Shown here in pieces: positions 1 to 8,356 of a stretch of 35,417 nucleotides of DNA. Numbering within the stretch: the first letter of the stretch is position 1; the number at the start of each line of letters is the position of its first letter. The notes below the pieces were generated by a model. The model saw only the letters and a program-made list of their open reading frames with translations, was not told the origin of the DNA and did not search any database. Position numbers and translations under genes: made by a program. Source of the stretch: an uncultured Burkholderiales bacterium (GTDB taxonomy: Bacteria > Pseudomonadota > Gammaproteobacteria > Burkholderiales > Burkholderiaceae_C); the NCBI GenBank assembly GCA_937871935.1, contig CALMQI010000439.1:1-35417 (forward strand), in the 5' to 3' direction.

Positions 1-869
1 GTTCGTCGGCGATCGTCGGGCCGATCTTTCCGCCCAGCATCCCGCTGATCATCTACGGCACGGTCACCGGCGTGTCGGTGATCCAGTTGCTGCTCGGCGG
101 GATACTGCCCGGGCTGCTGTGCGTGGCGATGCTGATGCTGATGACCGGCTGGCTCGCCGTGCGGCGCGGTTATCCGCGCGCTGCGCGCTGGCCCACATGG
201 GCCGAGCTGTGGCACGACTTCAAGCCCGCGGCGCCGGCGATCGCCGCGCCGGTGATTCTGATCGCCGGCATGCTGGCGGGCTTCTTCACGCCGACCGAGA
301 TCGCCGCGGTGACGGTGGCCTATGCGATGCTGATCAGCGGCGCGTTCTACCGCGAGCTGACCTGGCAGCGCGTGCGCCATGCTGCAATCGAGACCATACA
401 GGCCTCGGCCGGCATCCTGCTGATCGTGGCGGTGGCGGCACTCTTCGGCTGGATCCTCTCGGTCGAAGGCGTGCCGCAGACCCTCACCGGCGCGATGCTA
501 AAGATCTCGAACAACCCCTACGTGCTGTTGTTGCTCGTGAACGTGCTGCTGGTCGTGGTCGGCATGTTCCTCGACAGCACCACGGCGATCCTGGTGATCG
601 CGCCCATCCTCGCCAAGCCGCTGGTGGCCGCCGGCGTGGACCCGGTGCACCTGGGCATGGTGGTGGTGTTCAACCTGATGATCGGCCTGCTGACGCCGCC
701 GATGGGGCTCGCGCTCTTTCTCGTCGCCGATATCGCCAAGGTGACGATGAAGGAGGTGCTGCGCGAGATGATGCCGTACTACGTGCCGCTGCTCGTCACG
801 CTGGGGCTGATCACCTACGTGCCGGTGATCACCACCTGGCTTCCGCGGCTGGCGGTCGGCGGTCCCTGA
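1..869 (+). CDS. TRAP transporter large permease, DctM family (C-terminal part)
   Basis: This is the C-terminal two thirds of a TRAP large membrane subunit, which forms the ion-coupled translocation path for a periplasmic-protein-delivered substrate, often a carboxylate. The reading frame is open to the left edge and begins before the window; the first visible residues read SSAIVGPIFPPSIPLIIYG, a typical DctM segment. About 288 residues are seen of a usual 420-440. Hydrophobic segments alternate through the protein. The stretches FFTPTEIAAVTVAYA and FNLMIGLLTPPMGLALF, with GMFLDSTTAILVIAPIL between them, are characteristic of the family. The GTG at 72 is internal and not the real start. Substrate cannot be told from this part. 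The metallophosphoesterase gene follows after 26 nt and may be co-transcribed. Confidence 0.95.
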   Translation, partial: SSAIVGPIFPPSIPLIIYGTVTGVSVIQLLLGGILPGLLCVAMLMLMTGWLAVRRGYPRAARWPTWAELWHDFKPAAPAIAAPVILIAGMLAGFFTPTEIAAVTVAYAMLISGAFYRELTWQRVRHAAIETIQASAGILLIVAVAALFGWILSVEGVPQTLTGAMLKISNNPYVLLLLVNVLLVVVGMFLDSTTAILVIAPILAKPLVAAGVDPVHLGMVVVFNLMIGLLTPPMGLALFLVADIAKVTMKEVLREMMPYYVPLLVTLGLITYVPVITTWLPRLAVGGP

Positions 870-895
870 GCACACGAGTCGAGAAAGAGCTGTTC

Positions 896-1645
896 GTGCG
901 TGTCCTGCTCCTGTCCGATCTCCACTACACCCTGCCCCAGCTCGACTGGGTCGTCCGTGCGGCGCCATCGTTCGACCTAGTGGTGCTGGCGGGCGACCAC
1001 CTGGATATCAGCTCACCGGTGCCGCTCGATGCCCAGTCGGTGGTCATCCTCAGGTACCTGTCGCTGCTGCAGGCGGCCGGCCGGGTGGCGGTGAGCTCGG
1101 GCAATCACGATCTCACCGGCCCCGATGCGCACGGCGAACAGACGGCGCTGTGGCTGGCCGACGCGCGCCGCGCCGGCGTGCCGACCGACGGCGACTCGCT
1201 GCTGATCGACGACACGCTGGTCACCATCTGCCCGTGGTGGGACGGTCCGGCCGGCCGCGCGGCATTGCAGGCGCAACTGGCGGCCGATGCCGCGCGCCGC
1301 CCCGCACGCTGGCTCTGGGTGTACCACTGGCCGCCGCTCGGTTCACCCACCTGCTGGACCGGCAAGCGCGACTACGGCGACGCCGATCTCAAAGGCTGGA
1401 TCGACGACTACCGGCCCGACATGGTGCTCACCGGTCACGTGCACCAGCCACCCTTCAAGCCCGACGGATCATGGGCCGACCGCATCGGCGGCACCTGGAT
1501 CTTCAACGCCGGCCGCCAGATCGGCCCGGTGCCTTGTTTCATCGACATCGACCTGGCCGCGGGCTCGGCGTCGTGGCGCTCGCTGCTCGGCAACGAGCGC
1601 CTCGCGCTGACCGACGCCACGGCGCCTCGGCGCACGGTGTTCTGA
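896..1645 (+). CDS. Calcineurin-like metallophosphoesterase
   Basis: A 249-residue soluble metallophosphoesterase. All binuclear metal-site blocks are visible in order: SDLHY near the N terminus (D-x-H), a GDHLD block near residue 32, SGNHDL near residue 66, and TGHVHQPPF near residue 182 (GH-x-H). These blocks hold the two metals that activate water for phosphoester hydrolysis. The substrate cannot be predicted. I chose GTG at 896 because the conserved VRVLLLSDLHY strand begins there and a purine-rich GAGAAAGAG lies just upstream; the frame continues far upstream only as a shadow of the permease gene. It follows the TRAP permease by 26 nt on the same strand, so it is probably in the same transcript, though no functional link is evident. 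Confidence 0.88.
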   Translation: MRVLLLSDLHYTLPQLDWVVRAAPSFDLVVLAGDHLDISSPVPLDAQSVVILRYLSLLQAAGRVAVSSGNHDLTGPDAHGEQTALWLADARRAGVPTDGDSLLIDDTLVTICPWWDGPAGRAALQAQLAADAARRPARWLWVYHWPPLGSPTCWTGKRDYGDADLKGWIDDYRPDMVLTGHVHQPPFKPDGSWADRIGGTWIFNAGRQIGPVPCFIDIDLAAGSASWRSLLGNERLALTDATAPRRTVF

Positions 1646-1665
1646 GGGCGCTGGCGCTGCAGCGA

Positions 1666-2145
1666 TCAGTAGTCGGGATCGGGATCGCGTGCCGACCCCG
1701 GCCGGGCCGCCGGTGCCTGGCGCTGCGCCAGCTCGACCAACACGTCGGACACCATCGCGATGCCCGGCGCCTCGCCATACTGGTGCTTCAGGTCGGCCAA
1801 GTAGGTGGTCACGAAGTTCAGCCGCTCGGCCAACCCCACCGCGATCAGCCGCATGATGGCCGGGTCGCTGGCCAGCAGCGCCTGCGCATCGGCGGCGTGG
1901 CGCAGCACGCTGGGCGCCGTCGCCCGCACGGTGGCGCCGTAGGGACTGCCCAGCAGCGCCGACACCTCGCCGATCAACGCACCCGGCTGGGTGACGGTAT
2001 TCACCAGCACCCCACCCTTGTGCACCTGCAACTCGCCCGACAGCAGGATCCACAGACCGCCGTTGGCTTCGCCCTCGCGGACCACCACCTCGCCGGGCGC
2101 CAGCGCCACCTGCGGCAAGTGCGTCGACAGGCTCAGCATGTCCAT
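1666..2145 (-). CDS. Cyclic nucleotide-binding (CNB) domain protein, degenerate cassette
   Basis: A 159-residue protein made almost entirely of one CRP-type beta-roll. Markers are LAPGEVVVREGEANGGLWIL, the glycine in LLSGELQV, and the cassette IGEVSALLGSPYGATVRA. In a ligand-binding cassette the glutamate of GE is followed by Pro-Arg-x-Ala-Thr. Here the arginine that would contact the cyclic phosphate is tyrosine (PYGAT), so binding of cAMP or cGMP is doubtful. There is no helix-turn-helix, so it is not a CRP/FNR transcription factor; the C terminus is a helix and a charged tail. It lies 16 nt downstream of the DUF1015 gene on the same strand, suggesting one operon. It may act as a structural or protein-binding CNB module. 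Confidence 0.85.
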   Translation of the reverse strand: MDMLSLSTHLPQVALAPGEVVVREGEANGGLWILLSGELQVHKGGVLVNTVTQPGALIGEVSALLGSPYGATVRATAPSVLRHAADAQALLASDPAIMRLIAVGLAERLNFVTTYLADLKHQYGEAPGIAMVSDVLVELAQRQAPAARPGSARDPDPDY

Positions 2146-2161
2146 GACGGCAAACCGTTCG

Positions 2162-3493
2162 TCAGCGCGCGGCGCCGTCGATGCGACGGGCCTCGACGTA
2201 GAAGCGCTTCTCGTGGGCCTCGCCCATCGAGAAGGTCTTGCGCGGTGTCGGCCCGTCGTGCACCACGTGGCGCATCAGCTCCGCCTTGCTCAGGCCCGCG
2301 AAGTGCAGCCCCACGCAACGATCGGCCTGCGCCAGCCGCGCCAGCGCTTCGTCGCCGTGCACGTAGTCGACATCCTGCGCGCCACCGCGCTCGACGAGCT
2401 CATCGATGAACGCCTGGAACGTGCCCACTGCCAGCGTGGCCGACGGCGCGGCAATCTCGACCACGGCGAAGCGTGGCCCCGGCTCGACCAGCCCGGCCAC
2501 ATGGCGCGTGCCCTGCGCCGACGTGATGCGCGCGCGCATCGCCGCAGCCGACGGCACCTCGGTGCAGCTGACGCGCGCGCCGAAGGCATCGGCCAGCTTC
2601 TGACGCACGTCGACCGTCACGCCGAACAGCAGCCGATGGATCGGCGCGAAGTCGAGCGCCGGGTCGTGGATGTTGACCACCTCCACCAGGGCGTAGCGGC
2701 TCGGATGATCGCGGCCGACATTCGCCTTGGCGCCGTCCCAGATCGACTTGGCCGTCGCCAGCGAGTGGTTGCCGTCGCCCATCGCGAACAGCATCGGCGG
2801 CGTACCCGCCGGCACGCCGTAGCGCGCGGTGAACACCTGCGGGCTCGCCAACGCGCGCAGGGCCCGCACCGCGCGCCGGCTGTGCGCATCGTCGAGTGAA
2901 TAGCCGGCCACGTGGCCGCCGCCGCGCATCAGTTCGGTCTCGTACAGCGGCGCCAGCGTGTCACGCGCCGCGCCGAGCGGCTCGATCACCGTGTGCTGCG
3001 GGTCGTCGATCAGCACCAGGATGTGCGGCAGCTCCAGCGGTGCGCCGCGACGCACCTCGATGCGAGGTGCCAGCCGGGCGACCATCGTGCCCTCGGTCGG
3101 GCGGATCAGGCTGGTCGAGGTGCTGGCGTAGTCGTAGTGCTCGAGGTCGAGCTCCAGCATCAGGCCGCGCCGCGTGCGACCGTGCACGGTGCGCTCGACG
3201 TAGATCGCGCCCTCGCGTTCGACGAACAGACCTTCGGCGAGATAACGCCGCATCGTCTGCTGGATGCGGCCGATGCGCGCCGGCGCGTCGGCCGCACCGA
3301 GGTACACCTCGGGAAAGATCAGCTGCAGCGTCGACGGCGCGTCGCCCACCTCGCGTTCGACCTCGCGCCAGTATTCGGGCTCCGACGTGTACTGGTCGCA
3401 GGCGATCACCGCCCACTTGCGCAGGTCGATGCCGGGCCGCGGCAGGCAGATGTGCGGCAGTCGAAATCCGGTGGGAGCGTCGTTGTCGTTCAT
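2162..3493 (-). CDS. DUF1015 family protein
   Basis: A 443-residue cytoplasmic protein of the DUF1015 family (usual length about 400-440, so complete). I recognise the N-terminal block IDLRKWAVIACDQYTSEPEYW, the PEVYLG segment, and the block AMGDGNHSLATAK near residue 240 with its invariant GDGNHS. The family has no firmly established biochemical role, although the nucleotide-hydrolase-like GDGNHS segment suggests an enzyme. The ATG at 3493 has no strong Shine-Dalgarno sequence. The CNB gene follows after 16 nt. Upstream lies a 172-bp divergent region shared with the small gene at 3666. Confidence 0.85.
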   Translation of the reverse strand: MNDNDAPTGFRLPHICLPRPGIDLRKWAVIACDQYTSEPEYWREVEREVGDAPSTLQLIFPEVYLGAADAPARIGRIQQTMRRYLAEGLFVEREGAIYVERTVHGRTRRGLMLELDLEHYDYASTSTSLIRPTEGTMVARLAPRIEVRRGAPLELPHILVLIDDPQHTVIEPLGAARDTLAPLYETELMRGGGHVAGYSLDDAHSRRAVRALRALASPQVFTARYGVPAGTPPMLFAMGDGNHSLATAKSIWDGAKANVGRDHPSRYALVEVVNIHDPALDFAPIHRLLFGVTVDVRQKLADAFGARVSCTEVPSAAAMRARITSAQGTRHVAGLVEPGPRFAVVEIAAPSATLAVGTFQAFIDELVERGGAQDVDYVHGDEALARLAQADRCVGLHFAGLSKAELMRHVVHDGPTPRKTFSMGEAHEKRFYVEARRIDGAAR

Positions 3494-3665
3494 CCAGGCA
3501 GCCGTCCGAGCGGAAAACCCTGGATGGTACCGATGCGGCAGATCGCCGAGGTGGGCCCCGCTGCGCGTAGGCCGACAGCTACGCGCCGGCAGGCAGCCCG
3601 CCTATACGCACCACGGCATGAACGGCGCACGCTGTGCCCTCAATGAACTCTTACGCGAATCCCTT

Positions 3666-3887
3666 ATGGCACAAACCGCCCGCGTGACCGGCCCGGTGGC
3701 GTTTCGACAGGGCGACGGCGCCAACCTGACGATCCGACTTGGTCCGGTGGAGGTACAGGCAACCGCGAGTGATGTCACGCTCAGCTGGGCCGATGGCGAG
3801 ACACGCGGGTCGGCCGCCATGCCGCTCAGCGACTTTCGCCGCTACGTGGCGCAGGGCCTGATCGACTACGAGGCGGTCGATCGGTAG
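3666..3887 (+). CDS. Small conserved-type hypothetical protein, 73 aa
   Basis: A 73-residue soluble protein (MAQTARVTGPVAFRQGD to YEAVDR) without signal peptide or membrane segment. The alternation of polar and hydrophobic residues suggests a small beta-rich fold ending in an amphipathic helix (SDFRRYVAQGLIDYEAVD). I do not recognise a named family. The ATG at 3666 is preferred because the protein reads naturally from there; an in-frame ATG at 3618 would add 16 residues. A TATACG hexamer at 3604-3609 could be a promoter -10 element. Its last 22 bases overlap the 3' end of the convergent DUF3297 gene. Confidence 0.6.
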   Translation: MAQTARVTGPVAFRQGDGANLTIRLGPVEVQATASDVTLSWADGETRGSAAMPLSDFRRYVAQGLIDYEAVDR

Positions 3888-4138
3888 AACGCGTCGACGC
3901 GGCCTTTCAGCTTGATCAACAGCGGCCGGCCCTTGCGGTCGACCGTGCGGCCCGCGGCCACCTTGATCCAGCCTTCGCTGATGCAGTATTCCTCGACGTC
4001 GAAACGCTCGCGGTCATTGAAGCGGATGCCGATGCCGTGCTCCAGCACGGCGGCCACGTAGTGCGGGCTGCGGCTGTCGACCGACAGGCGGTCGGGCAAC
4101 GGCGGCGGCGGCTGGGGCAGATCGTCAGCAGTGGTCAT
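3866..4138 (-). CDS. DUF3297 family protein, 90 aa
   Basis: A 90-residue protein matching what I recall of DUF3297: a proline-rich leader, then LPDRLSVDSRSPHY, HGIGIRFNDRERFDVEEYC, ISEGWIKVAAGRTVDRKG and a C-terminal LKGRVDAFYR. It is small, soluble and probably cytoplasmic. The family is widespread in proteobacteria and has no proven function. Length fits the family, so it is probably intact. Its stop lies inside the convergent gene at 3666-3887, a 22-bp 3' overlap. The next minus-strand gene upstream starts at 4414, leaving a 21-nt gap, so the two may be co-transcribed. Confidence 0.85.
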   Translation of the reverse strand: MTTADDLPQPPPPLPDRLSVDSRSPHYVAAVLEHGIGIRFNDRERFDVEEYCISEGWIKVAAGRTVDRKGRPLLIKLKGRVDAFYRSTAS

Positions 4139-4159
4139 CGGGGCCGATGGTAACGGCCC

Positions 4160-4414
4160 TCACGACAGCTTGCGGCGCACGCTCTCCAGCTCGTCGATCA
4201 ACCGGTCGACGCGGGTCAGGAATTCGTCGCGCGACGGATGCGGGCTCTGCATCACCAGCTCGGCCGAGTGCTCGGCCAGCGCCAGCTCGCCGGCCTGCCG
4301 CGCCCAGCGTCTCACCTCGCAGTACGCCAGCAGGGCGAGCCGACCGACGTTGCCGCTGCGCCGGGCATGCTGCAGATCACCGAGCACATCGTCGAGACCC
4401 AATCGCGTGTTCAT
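4160..4414 (-). CDS. Small helical hypothetical protein, 84 aa
   Basis: An 84-residue, largely alpha-helical protein (MNTRLGLDDVLGDLQHARR to ESVRRKLS). It has no signal peptide or transmembrane segment. The last 30 residues (DEFLTRVDRLIDELESVRRKLS) look like a short coiled coil. I chose the ATG at 4414 because AGGA sits 7 nt upstream; an ATG at 4432 would add six residues but has no Shine-Dalgarno sequence, and longer versions run into non-coding-like sequence. I do not recognise the family. DUF3297 follows after 21 nt. A function cannot be inferred. Confidence 0.65.
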   Translation of the reverse strand: MNTRLGLDDVLGDLQHARRSGNVGRLALLAYCEVRRWARQAGELALAEHSAELVMQSPHPSRDEFLTRVDRLIDELESVRRKLS

Positions 4415-4533
4415 CGTCGAGTCCTGAGTCATGGTGCAGCGCAGCATTACACCACTGGCTGATCGTTGGCTGACGGCTGTCAGGAAACTGCTCGATCGGC
4501 ATGGCCATTCGACGTGCACCTCTAGAACCGGAT

Positions 4534-4562
4534 GCGAAGGCGCACCGTCATGGTGCTTTCGC
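4534..4562 (-). terminator. Two-part hairpin downstream of the nuclease-fold gene
   Basis: GCGAA (4534-4538) pairs with TTCGC (4558-4562), and GCACC (4542-4546) pairs with GGTGC (4552-4556) around a 5-nt loop, with an internal bulge between the stems. It begins 14 nt past the stop of the minus-strand gene ending at 4577. There is no T-run, so if it ends transcription it is weak or Rho-assisted. Confidence 0.35.
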
Positions 4563-4576
4563 CGGGACGAGAAGCT

Positions 4577-5197
4577 CTATCGACGCGATGCGGGTAGCGC
4601 ACTCGCCCCGGCTGCGGACCCTGGCTGCAGCCCGCGCAGCGCGTGCGCCAGTTCGGCTGCCTGCCACAGGGTGATGCCGTGCTGGGTGGCGAACGGCCGC
4701 GCGGTGTCGGTCAGTTCGCCCAGGCCGATATACAGCGCCTCGCTGGCGTCGGCCGCCTCGCGCGCCGCCTGCAACGGACGCAGTGCATCAAGACCGATGC
4801 GCGCCGCCTTCCAGCGTCGTGCGCTGACGAGGGTCCTGCGCCCCTGCCGCTGCAGCTCGAAATCCATCGCGGCGCCGCCTTGACCTCGCTGCACGACATA
4901 ACCGTCGCGCCGGAACGCCTCTTCCAGCGCCTGGGCAAACGCCGGCCAGGCCATCGCATTGACGGCTTGCAGGGTGCGCGCCGCCTGCGCCGCGCTCGGC
5001 CGCTGCCACTGGCGCCAGGCGGCGATCGCGCCGACCACCACGAACGGCATCGTGCCCAGCGCGCCGGCCACGCGGAACTGCTCGGGCAACAGCGCGCCGG
5101 CCAGCAGCGCCAGCACCGCCGCGACCGCGAAGCTCACCCACCACGGCGAGCGCAGCAGCGTCGCGAACAGCGAGTTCTTGGCCATCTGCAACTTCAC
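4577..5197 (-). CDS. Membrane-anchored restriction-endonuclease-fold (Mrr-like) protein, probably inactive
   Basis: A 206-residue protein with two N-terminal membrane helices (about residues 19-37 and 42-62) and a cytoplasmic domain resembling the Mrr/endonuclease-like fold. The helix AFAQALEEAFRRDGYVVQR precedes the strands AAMDFELQRQGRRTLVSARR. The catalytic-position aspartate is present (D112), but the (E/Q)-x-K strand reads S-A-R: the lysine is R127, so cleavage activity is unlikely. GTG at 5197 is chosen because AGGAG lies 7 nt upstream; ATG at 5185 has no such signal. It is divergent from the HD-GYP gene. It may sense or bind nucleic acid at the membrane, but that is inference. Confidence 0.72.
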   Translation of the reverse strand: MKLQMAKNSLFATLLRSPWWVSFAVAAVLALLAGALLPEQFRVAGALGTMPFVVVGAIAAWRQWQRPSAAQAARTLQAVNAMAWPAFAQALEEAFRRDGYVVQRGQGGAAMDFELQRQGRRTLVSARRWKAARIGLDALRPLQAAREAADASEALYIGLGELTDTARPFATQHGITLWQAAELAHALRGLQPGSAAGASALPASRR

Positions 5198-5333
5198 GTG
5201 CGCACTCCTGACGATCAACAGCGCCCACCCGCGAGCGCCGCTGCAGTCTACGGTGTGTGCGGATGTATGCGCGACTTCGGTTTCGCCGGCGGCTGCCGAT
5301 AAACCCGTACAGACGAAACCCCGGGAGCACCGC

Positions 5334-6596
5334 ATGCAACCCGCCAGCCAGACCGACAACCCGTTCCGCAGCGCCAACCCGCATGCGCTGGCCATCATCC
5401 TGCAAGCCAGCGAAACGCGGCGCATCATCGCGGCGACCGACATCTTCGACATCTCCGGCGTCAAGCTGTGGGCCAGCCGCCAGCCGGTGTCGGCCGAGTT
5501 GCAGCGCAAGCTGCTCGACCGCAAGCTGCGCGACCCGCTGGAGAGTTGCCTGATCGCCGAGGACGGTGTCACCGCGGTCACGTTGGCGCAGGCGCTGACC
5601 GAGCTGGTGCATGCCGACACGCCGCTCGCCCCGCTGCTGCGCCCGCATGCCGTCCGGCTGGCGCGCGAGGTCGCGCAGTTGCCGCTGCACCCGGTGGCGC
5701 AACTGCTGCTCACCGCGGCGCAGAGCGCACGACCGGCCACGTTCCACCATGCCGTGGCGGCCATGGCACTCAACGGCGCGCTGACTGTGGCCAGCGGCGG
5801 CGACACACCCGAGATCCGGGTGGCCATGCTGAGCGGCCTGCTGCACGACCTGGGCGAGATGTACATCGCGCCGCAGCACGGCGAGGCCGAGGCCGACCGC
5901 GACCTCGACTTCACCAGCTACCAGCAACTGGTGGTGCACCCGCACATCGGACACCTGCTGGTGCGCCAGCTCACCAACTACCCCGGCGCGGTGGCGCGTG
6001 CCATCGCCGAGCACCACGAACGGCTCGACGGCTCGGGCTACCCGCATGCCCTGACAGGGCCTGCGCTGTCGCCGATGGGCCGCCTGCTGGCGGTGACCGA
6101 GGCCTCGCTGCATGCGATGCGGGGCAACTATGGACATCTGCTGCACGCGAGCGTGGCGCTGCGCGCGGTGCCCGGCGAGTTCGACCTGAGCTGTGTCGGC
6201 CGCGTCTGCCGCGCCGCGCGCGAGCAGCCGCCGCTGCAGCCGGCCATGGAGACGGCCGACATCCAGGCCCGGCTGGGTGCGCTGAGCGAGGTGCTGGGCG
6301 CCGCCGAGCGCAACGTGAACGCGCTGGCGGAGCAGTCCACCGAGCCGGGGCTGCAACGTGCGCTGGCACTCGCGCAGTTCCTGCTGCTGCGGCTGCGCAC
6401 CGGCTGGAACGAGAGCGGGATGTGGAACCCGCAGGCGCTGGTGAGCGCCGACGCCGCCGAGGTCGAGGCGCTGGAGGACGAGATCTACTTCCGCCTGCGC
6501 GCGATCCAGCGCGCCACGCTGCTGCATGCCGGCGAGTTGCCGCCGGAGCCGGCGACCGCGCTCGGCGAACTGTGCGACTCGCTGGCGATGGGTTGA
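5334..6596 (+). CDS. HD-GYP domain protein, probable cyclic-di-GMP phosphodiesterase
   Basis: A 420-residue cytoplasmic protein with an HD-GYP domain in its middle third. Motifs in order are HHAVAAMALNG, LLHDLGEMYIAPQH (the HD pair), HPHIGHLLVRQL, and HHERLDGSGYP, the full GYP signature. HD-GYP enzymes hydrolyse c-di-GMP, and all metal-binding positions I can judge are present, so activity is plausible. The N-terminal 130 residues are not a recognised receiver or PAS domain. The C-terminal 120 residues are helical (ERNVNALAEQSTEPGLQRAL). Start: ATG at 5334 with GGGAG 6 nt upstream. It is transcribed away from the nuclease-fold gene across a 136-bp region. Confidence 0.88.
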   Translation: MQPASQTDNPFRSANPHALAIILQASETRRIIAATDIFDISGVKLWASRQPVSAELQRKLLDRKLRDPLESCLIAEDGVTAVTLAQALTELVHADTPLAPLLRPHAVRLAREVAQLPLHPVAQLLLTAAQSARPATFHHAVAAMALNGALTVASGGDTPEIRVAMLSGLLHDLGEMYIAPQHGEAEADRDLDFTSYQQLVVHPHIGHLLVRQLTNYPGAVARAIAEHHERLDGSGYPHALTGPALSPMGRLLAVTEASLHAMRGNYGHLLHASVALRAVPGEFDLSCVGRVCRAAREQPPLQPAMETADIQARLGALSEVLGAAERNVNALAEQSTEPGLQRALALAQFLLLRLRTGWNESGMWNPQALVSADAAEVEALEDEIYFRLRAIQRATLLHAGELPPEPATALGELCDSLAMG

Positions 6597-6621
6597 GGGG
6601 CTGGCCGCGCCGGCCAAGACC

Positions 6622-8298
6622 CTAGGCTGCCTGCAGCAGCCGGATCAGTACGTCGATCACGTCCTGTCCGTCGGGCGACCTGAGCCGATGCTGGCGCAGC
6701 GAGCGCGCCAGCTCGGCGCGCGCCAGCATCTGCGTGTCCGAGCGGATCAGGATGTTGGCGATCGCGCGCTGCACCGCCAGCGAGCGCGCCCGCGGGAACA
6801 GGCGCGCGATCTCCTGCAGGCTCTGTGCATCGGCCAGACGCTGCCGGGCCAGCGTCTCGAGCGCGCGCACCTGGGCGCCGGCGGTGGTCATGCGGGCGAT
6901 ACCCGCCGCCACCGCGCGCACCTCGGACACGTCGGCCAGCGGGCGATGGCGCAGGTAGACCTGCGCGATCGCCACGTCGTCGTCGTGCGGGCTGATCAGC
7001 GCGCGCAACGTGCGCTCATGGCCCCCCCGGTGGCCCAGGCAGGCGAGCACCGCGGCATGCGCCACGTTGTCGGGCGCGGCCAGCGCAGCGTCGATCGGCG
7101 GCCGCGCCGGGTCCGCCGTGCGCGCGAGCGCACTCGAGCAGACCAGGTCGACCTCGTGCCGGCCGATGGCGCCGCGCGCCATGCGAGCGGCCACCATCTG
7201 CATGAACTCGGCGCGCTCCTGCGCCGGCGTGAGCCAGCCGAGGAAACGCGCCAGCGCCGTCATGCGCATCTGCACCGATGCGTCGTCGGCGTCGCGCGCG
7301 AAGGCCAGGTAGCGCTCGCGCGCCGCGGGGTCGGCCTCGATGCGGCCGAGCGCGGCGGCCACCTCGGGCACCAGCCGCTGTGCCGGGCCCAACGCGCCCG
7401 CATATCGCTCCAGGTGCGGCAGGAACATGCGCACCTCGGTGATGTCGCGCTTCAGCACGGCGTGCATGAAGGCGACCTTCTGCGCGTCGCTGGGTCGGGT
7501 GTCGGCCAGGCTGCACATGTCGCCGCGAAACGCCGCGTGCGCGTCGCCATCGGTCAGGCCCGGCACGGCGATCATCGACGCCGGGCCGAACAGGCCGAGC
7601 AGCGTGGCGCTCGGGCGACCGCCGGCCACCTCGCCGGCCGGCGCGGTCTGCAGATAACGTTCGAGCAGCGGACCCGCCACGCGGCCGAGCGGCGCCTTCG
7701 ACGAGAAGCCGTACAGCACCGGCACGTCCTTGAAGATGTGGCGCAGGCGGTCGCGGTTGCTTTCGCCGTAGCGTTCGTTGAGCAGCGTCGCCATCCGTTG
7801 CGCGTCGGCCTGCGAGTGGCCCGCCCGCTGCAGGCTGCGCAGCACCTCGCCCGAGGCCACGTGTCGCGGGTCGGACTTCAGCGTGTTGCAGCCGAACAGG
7901 TAGACCTCCTTCAGCTGCGAGAACAGGCCCCCGCACGAGGCGCTGCACGAGGCCTGCTGCAGCTCGTCGACCGTGAGCACCTCGCGGTCCTCGAAGCGGT
8001 CGGTGTAGAACTCGGTGCCGTCGTCGAAGTGGCCCGAGATGACCAGCGCGTCGCAGGTCACGCCGCGCTGGCAGGCCGCCGCCAGCCAGTCGGGCTTGCC
8101 GGGTTGCACCAGCTCGACGAAACGGTACTCGTCGGCCGGCAGATGGCGCCGCAGCACGTCGCGTTCGTCGGACGAGTTGATGGTGACGGTGCACACCGTC
8201 TTCGGCGCGGCCGGCGCGCCGACGGCGCACGCGAGCGCGCCGAGCAGCACGATCACGGCGCGCCCGAGTGCACGGTGAGAAGCATGGCGGCGCGACAT
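6622..8298 (-). CDS. Exported His/Cys-dyad (caspase/CHAT-like) protein with helical repeats, paralogue 1
   Basis: A 558-residue protein with a signal peptide (basic start, hydrophobic core about residues 11-25, APAAPK processing region). Residues 33-260 are shared closely with the upstream paralogue. They contain LVISGH (His90) and, 47 residues later, VYLFGCNTL (Cys137), an arrangement like the His and Cys blocks of clan CD peptidases and CHAT domains. Extra cysteines (VCTVTI, CQRGVTCD, SCSASC) suggest disulfides in the periplasm. The C-terminal half is all-helical and HEAT-like (YLRHRPLADVSEV, VRALETLARQRL, AVQRAIANILIRSD). ATG at 8298 fits the signal peptide; ATG at 8340 is possible but leaves an odd extension. 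It is probably co-transcribed with paralogue 2. Peptidase activity is inference. Confidence 0.8.
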   Translation of the reverse strand: MSRRHASHRALGRAVIVLLGALACAVGAPAAPKTVCTVTINSSDERDVLRRHLPADEYRFVELVQPGKPDWLAAACQRGVTCDALVISGHFDDGTEFYTDRFEDREVLTVDELQQASCSASCGGLFSQLKEVYLFGCNTLKSDPRHVASGEVLRSLQRAGHSQADAQRMATLLNERYGESNRDRLRHIFKDVPVLYGFSSKAPLGRVAGPLLERYLQTAPAGEVAGGRPSATLLGLFGPASMIAVPGLTDGDAHAAFRGDMCSLADTRPSDAQKVAFMHAVLKRDITEVRMFLPHLERYAGALGPAQRLVPEVAAALGRIEADPAARERYLAFARDADDASVQMRMTALARFLGWLTPAQERAEFMQMVAARMARGAIGRHEVDLVCSSALARTADPARPPIDAALAAPDNVAHAAVLACLGHRGGHERTLRALISPHDDDVAIAQVYLRHRPLADVSEVRAVAAGIARMTTAGAQVRALETLARQRLADAQSLQEIARLFPRARSLAVQRAIANILIRSDTQMLARAELARSLRQHRLRSPDGQDVIDVLIRLLQAA

Positions 8299-8356
8299 GC
8301 GACCAGTGTTCCACAGTGACAGCGCCGGCGGAAAACGCATGTAACCGACGCGTGCA

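Noticed and set aside
3666-4138. The overlapping convergent small genes as a toxin-antitoxin pair.
   Set aside because: Toxin-antitoxin genes are normally co-directional, and the minus-strand partner is a DUF3297 protein without toxin or antitoxin features.
4788-6617. A 609-codon minus-strand frame across the HD-GYP gene.
   Set aside because: Shadow frame: it is antisense to an HD-GYP domain with all signature motifs and extends out of frame into the nuclease-fold gene.
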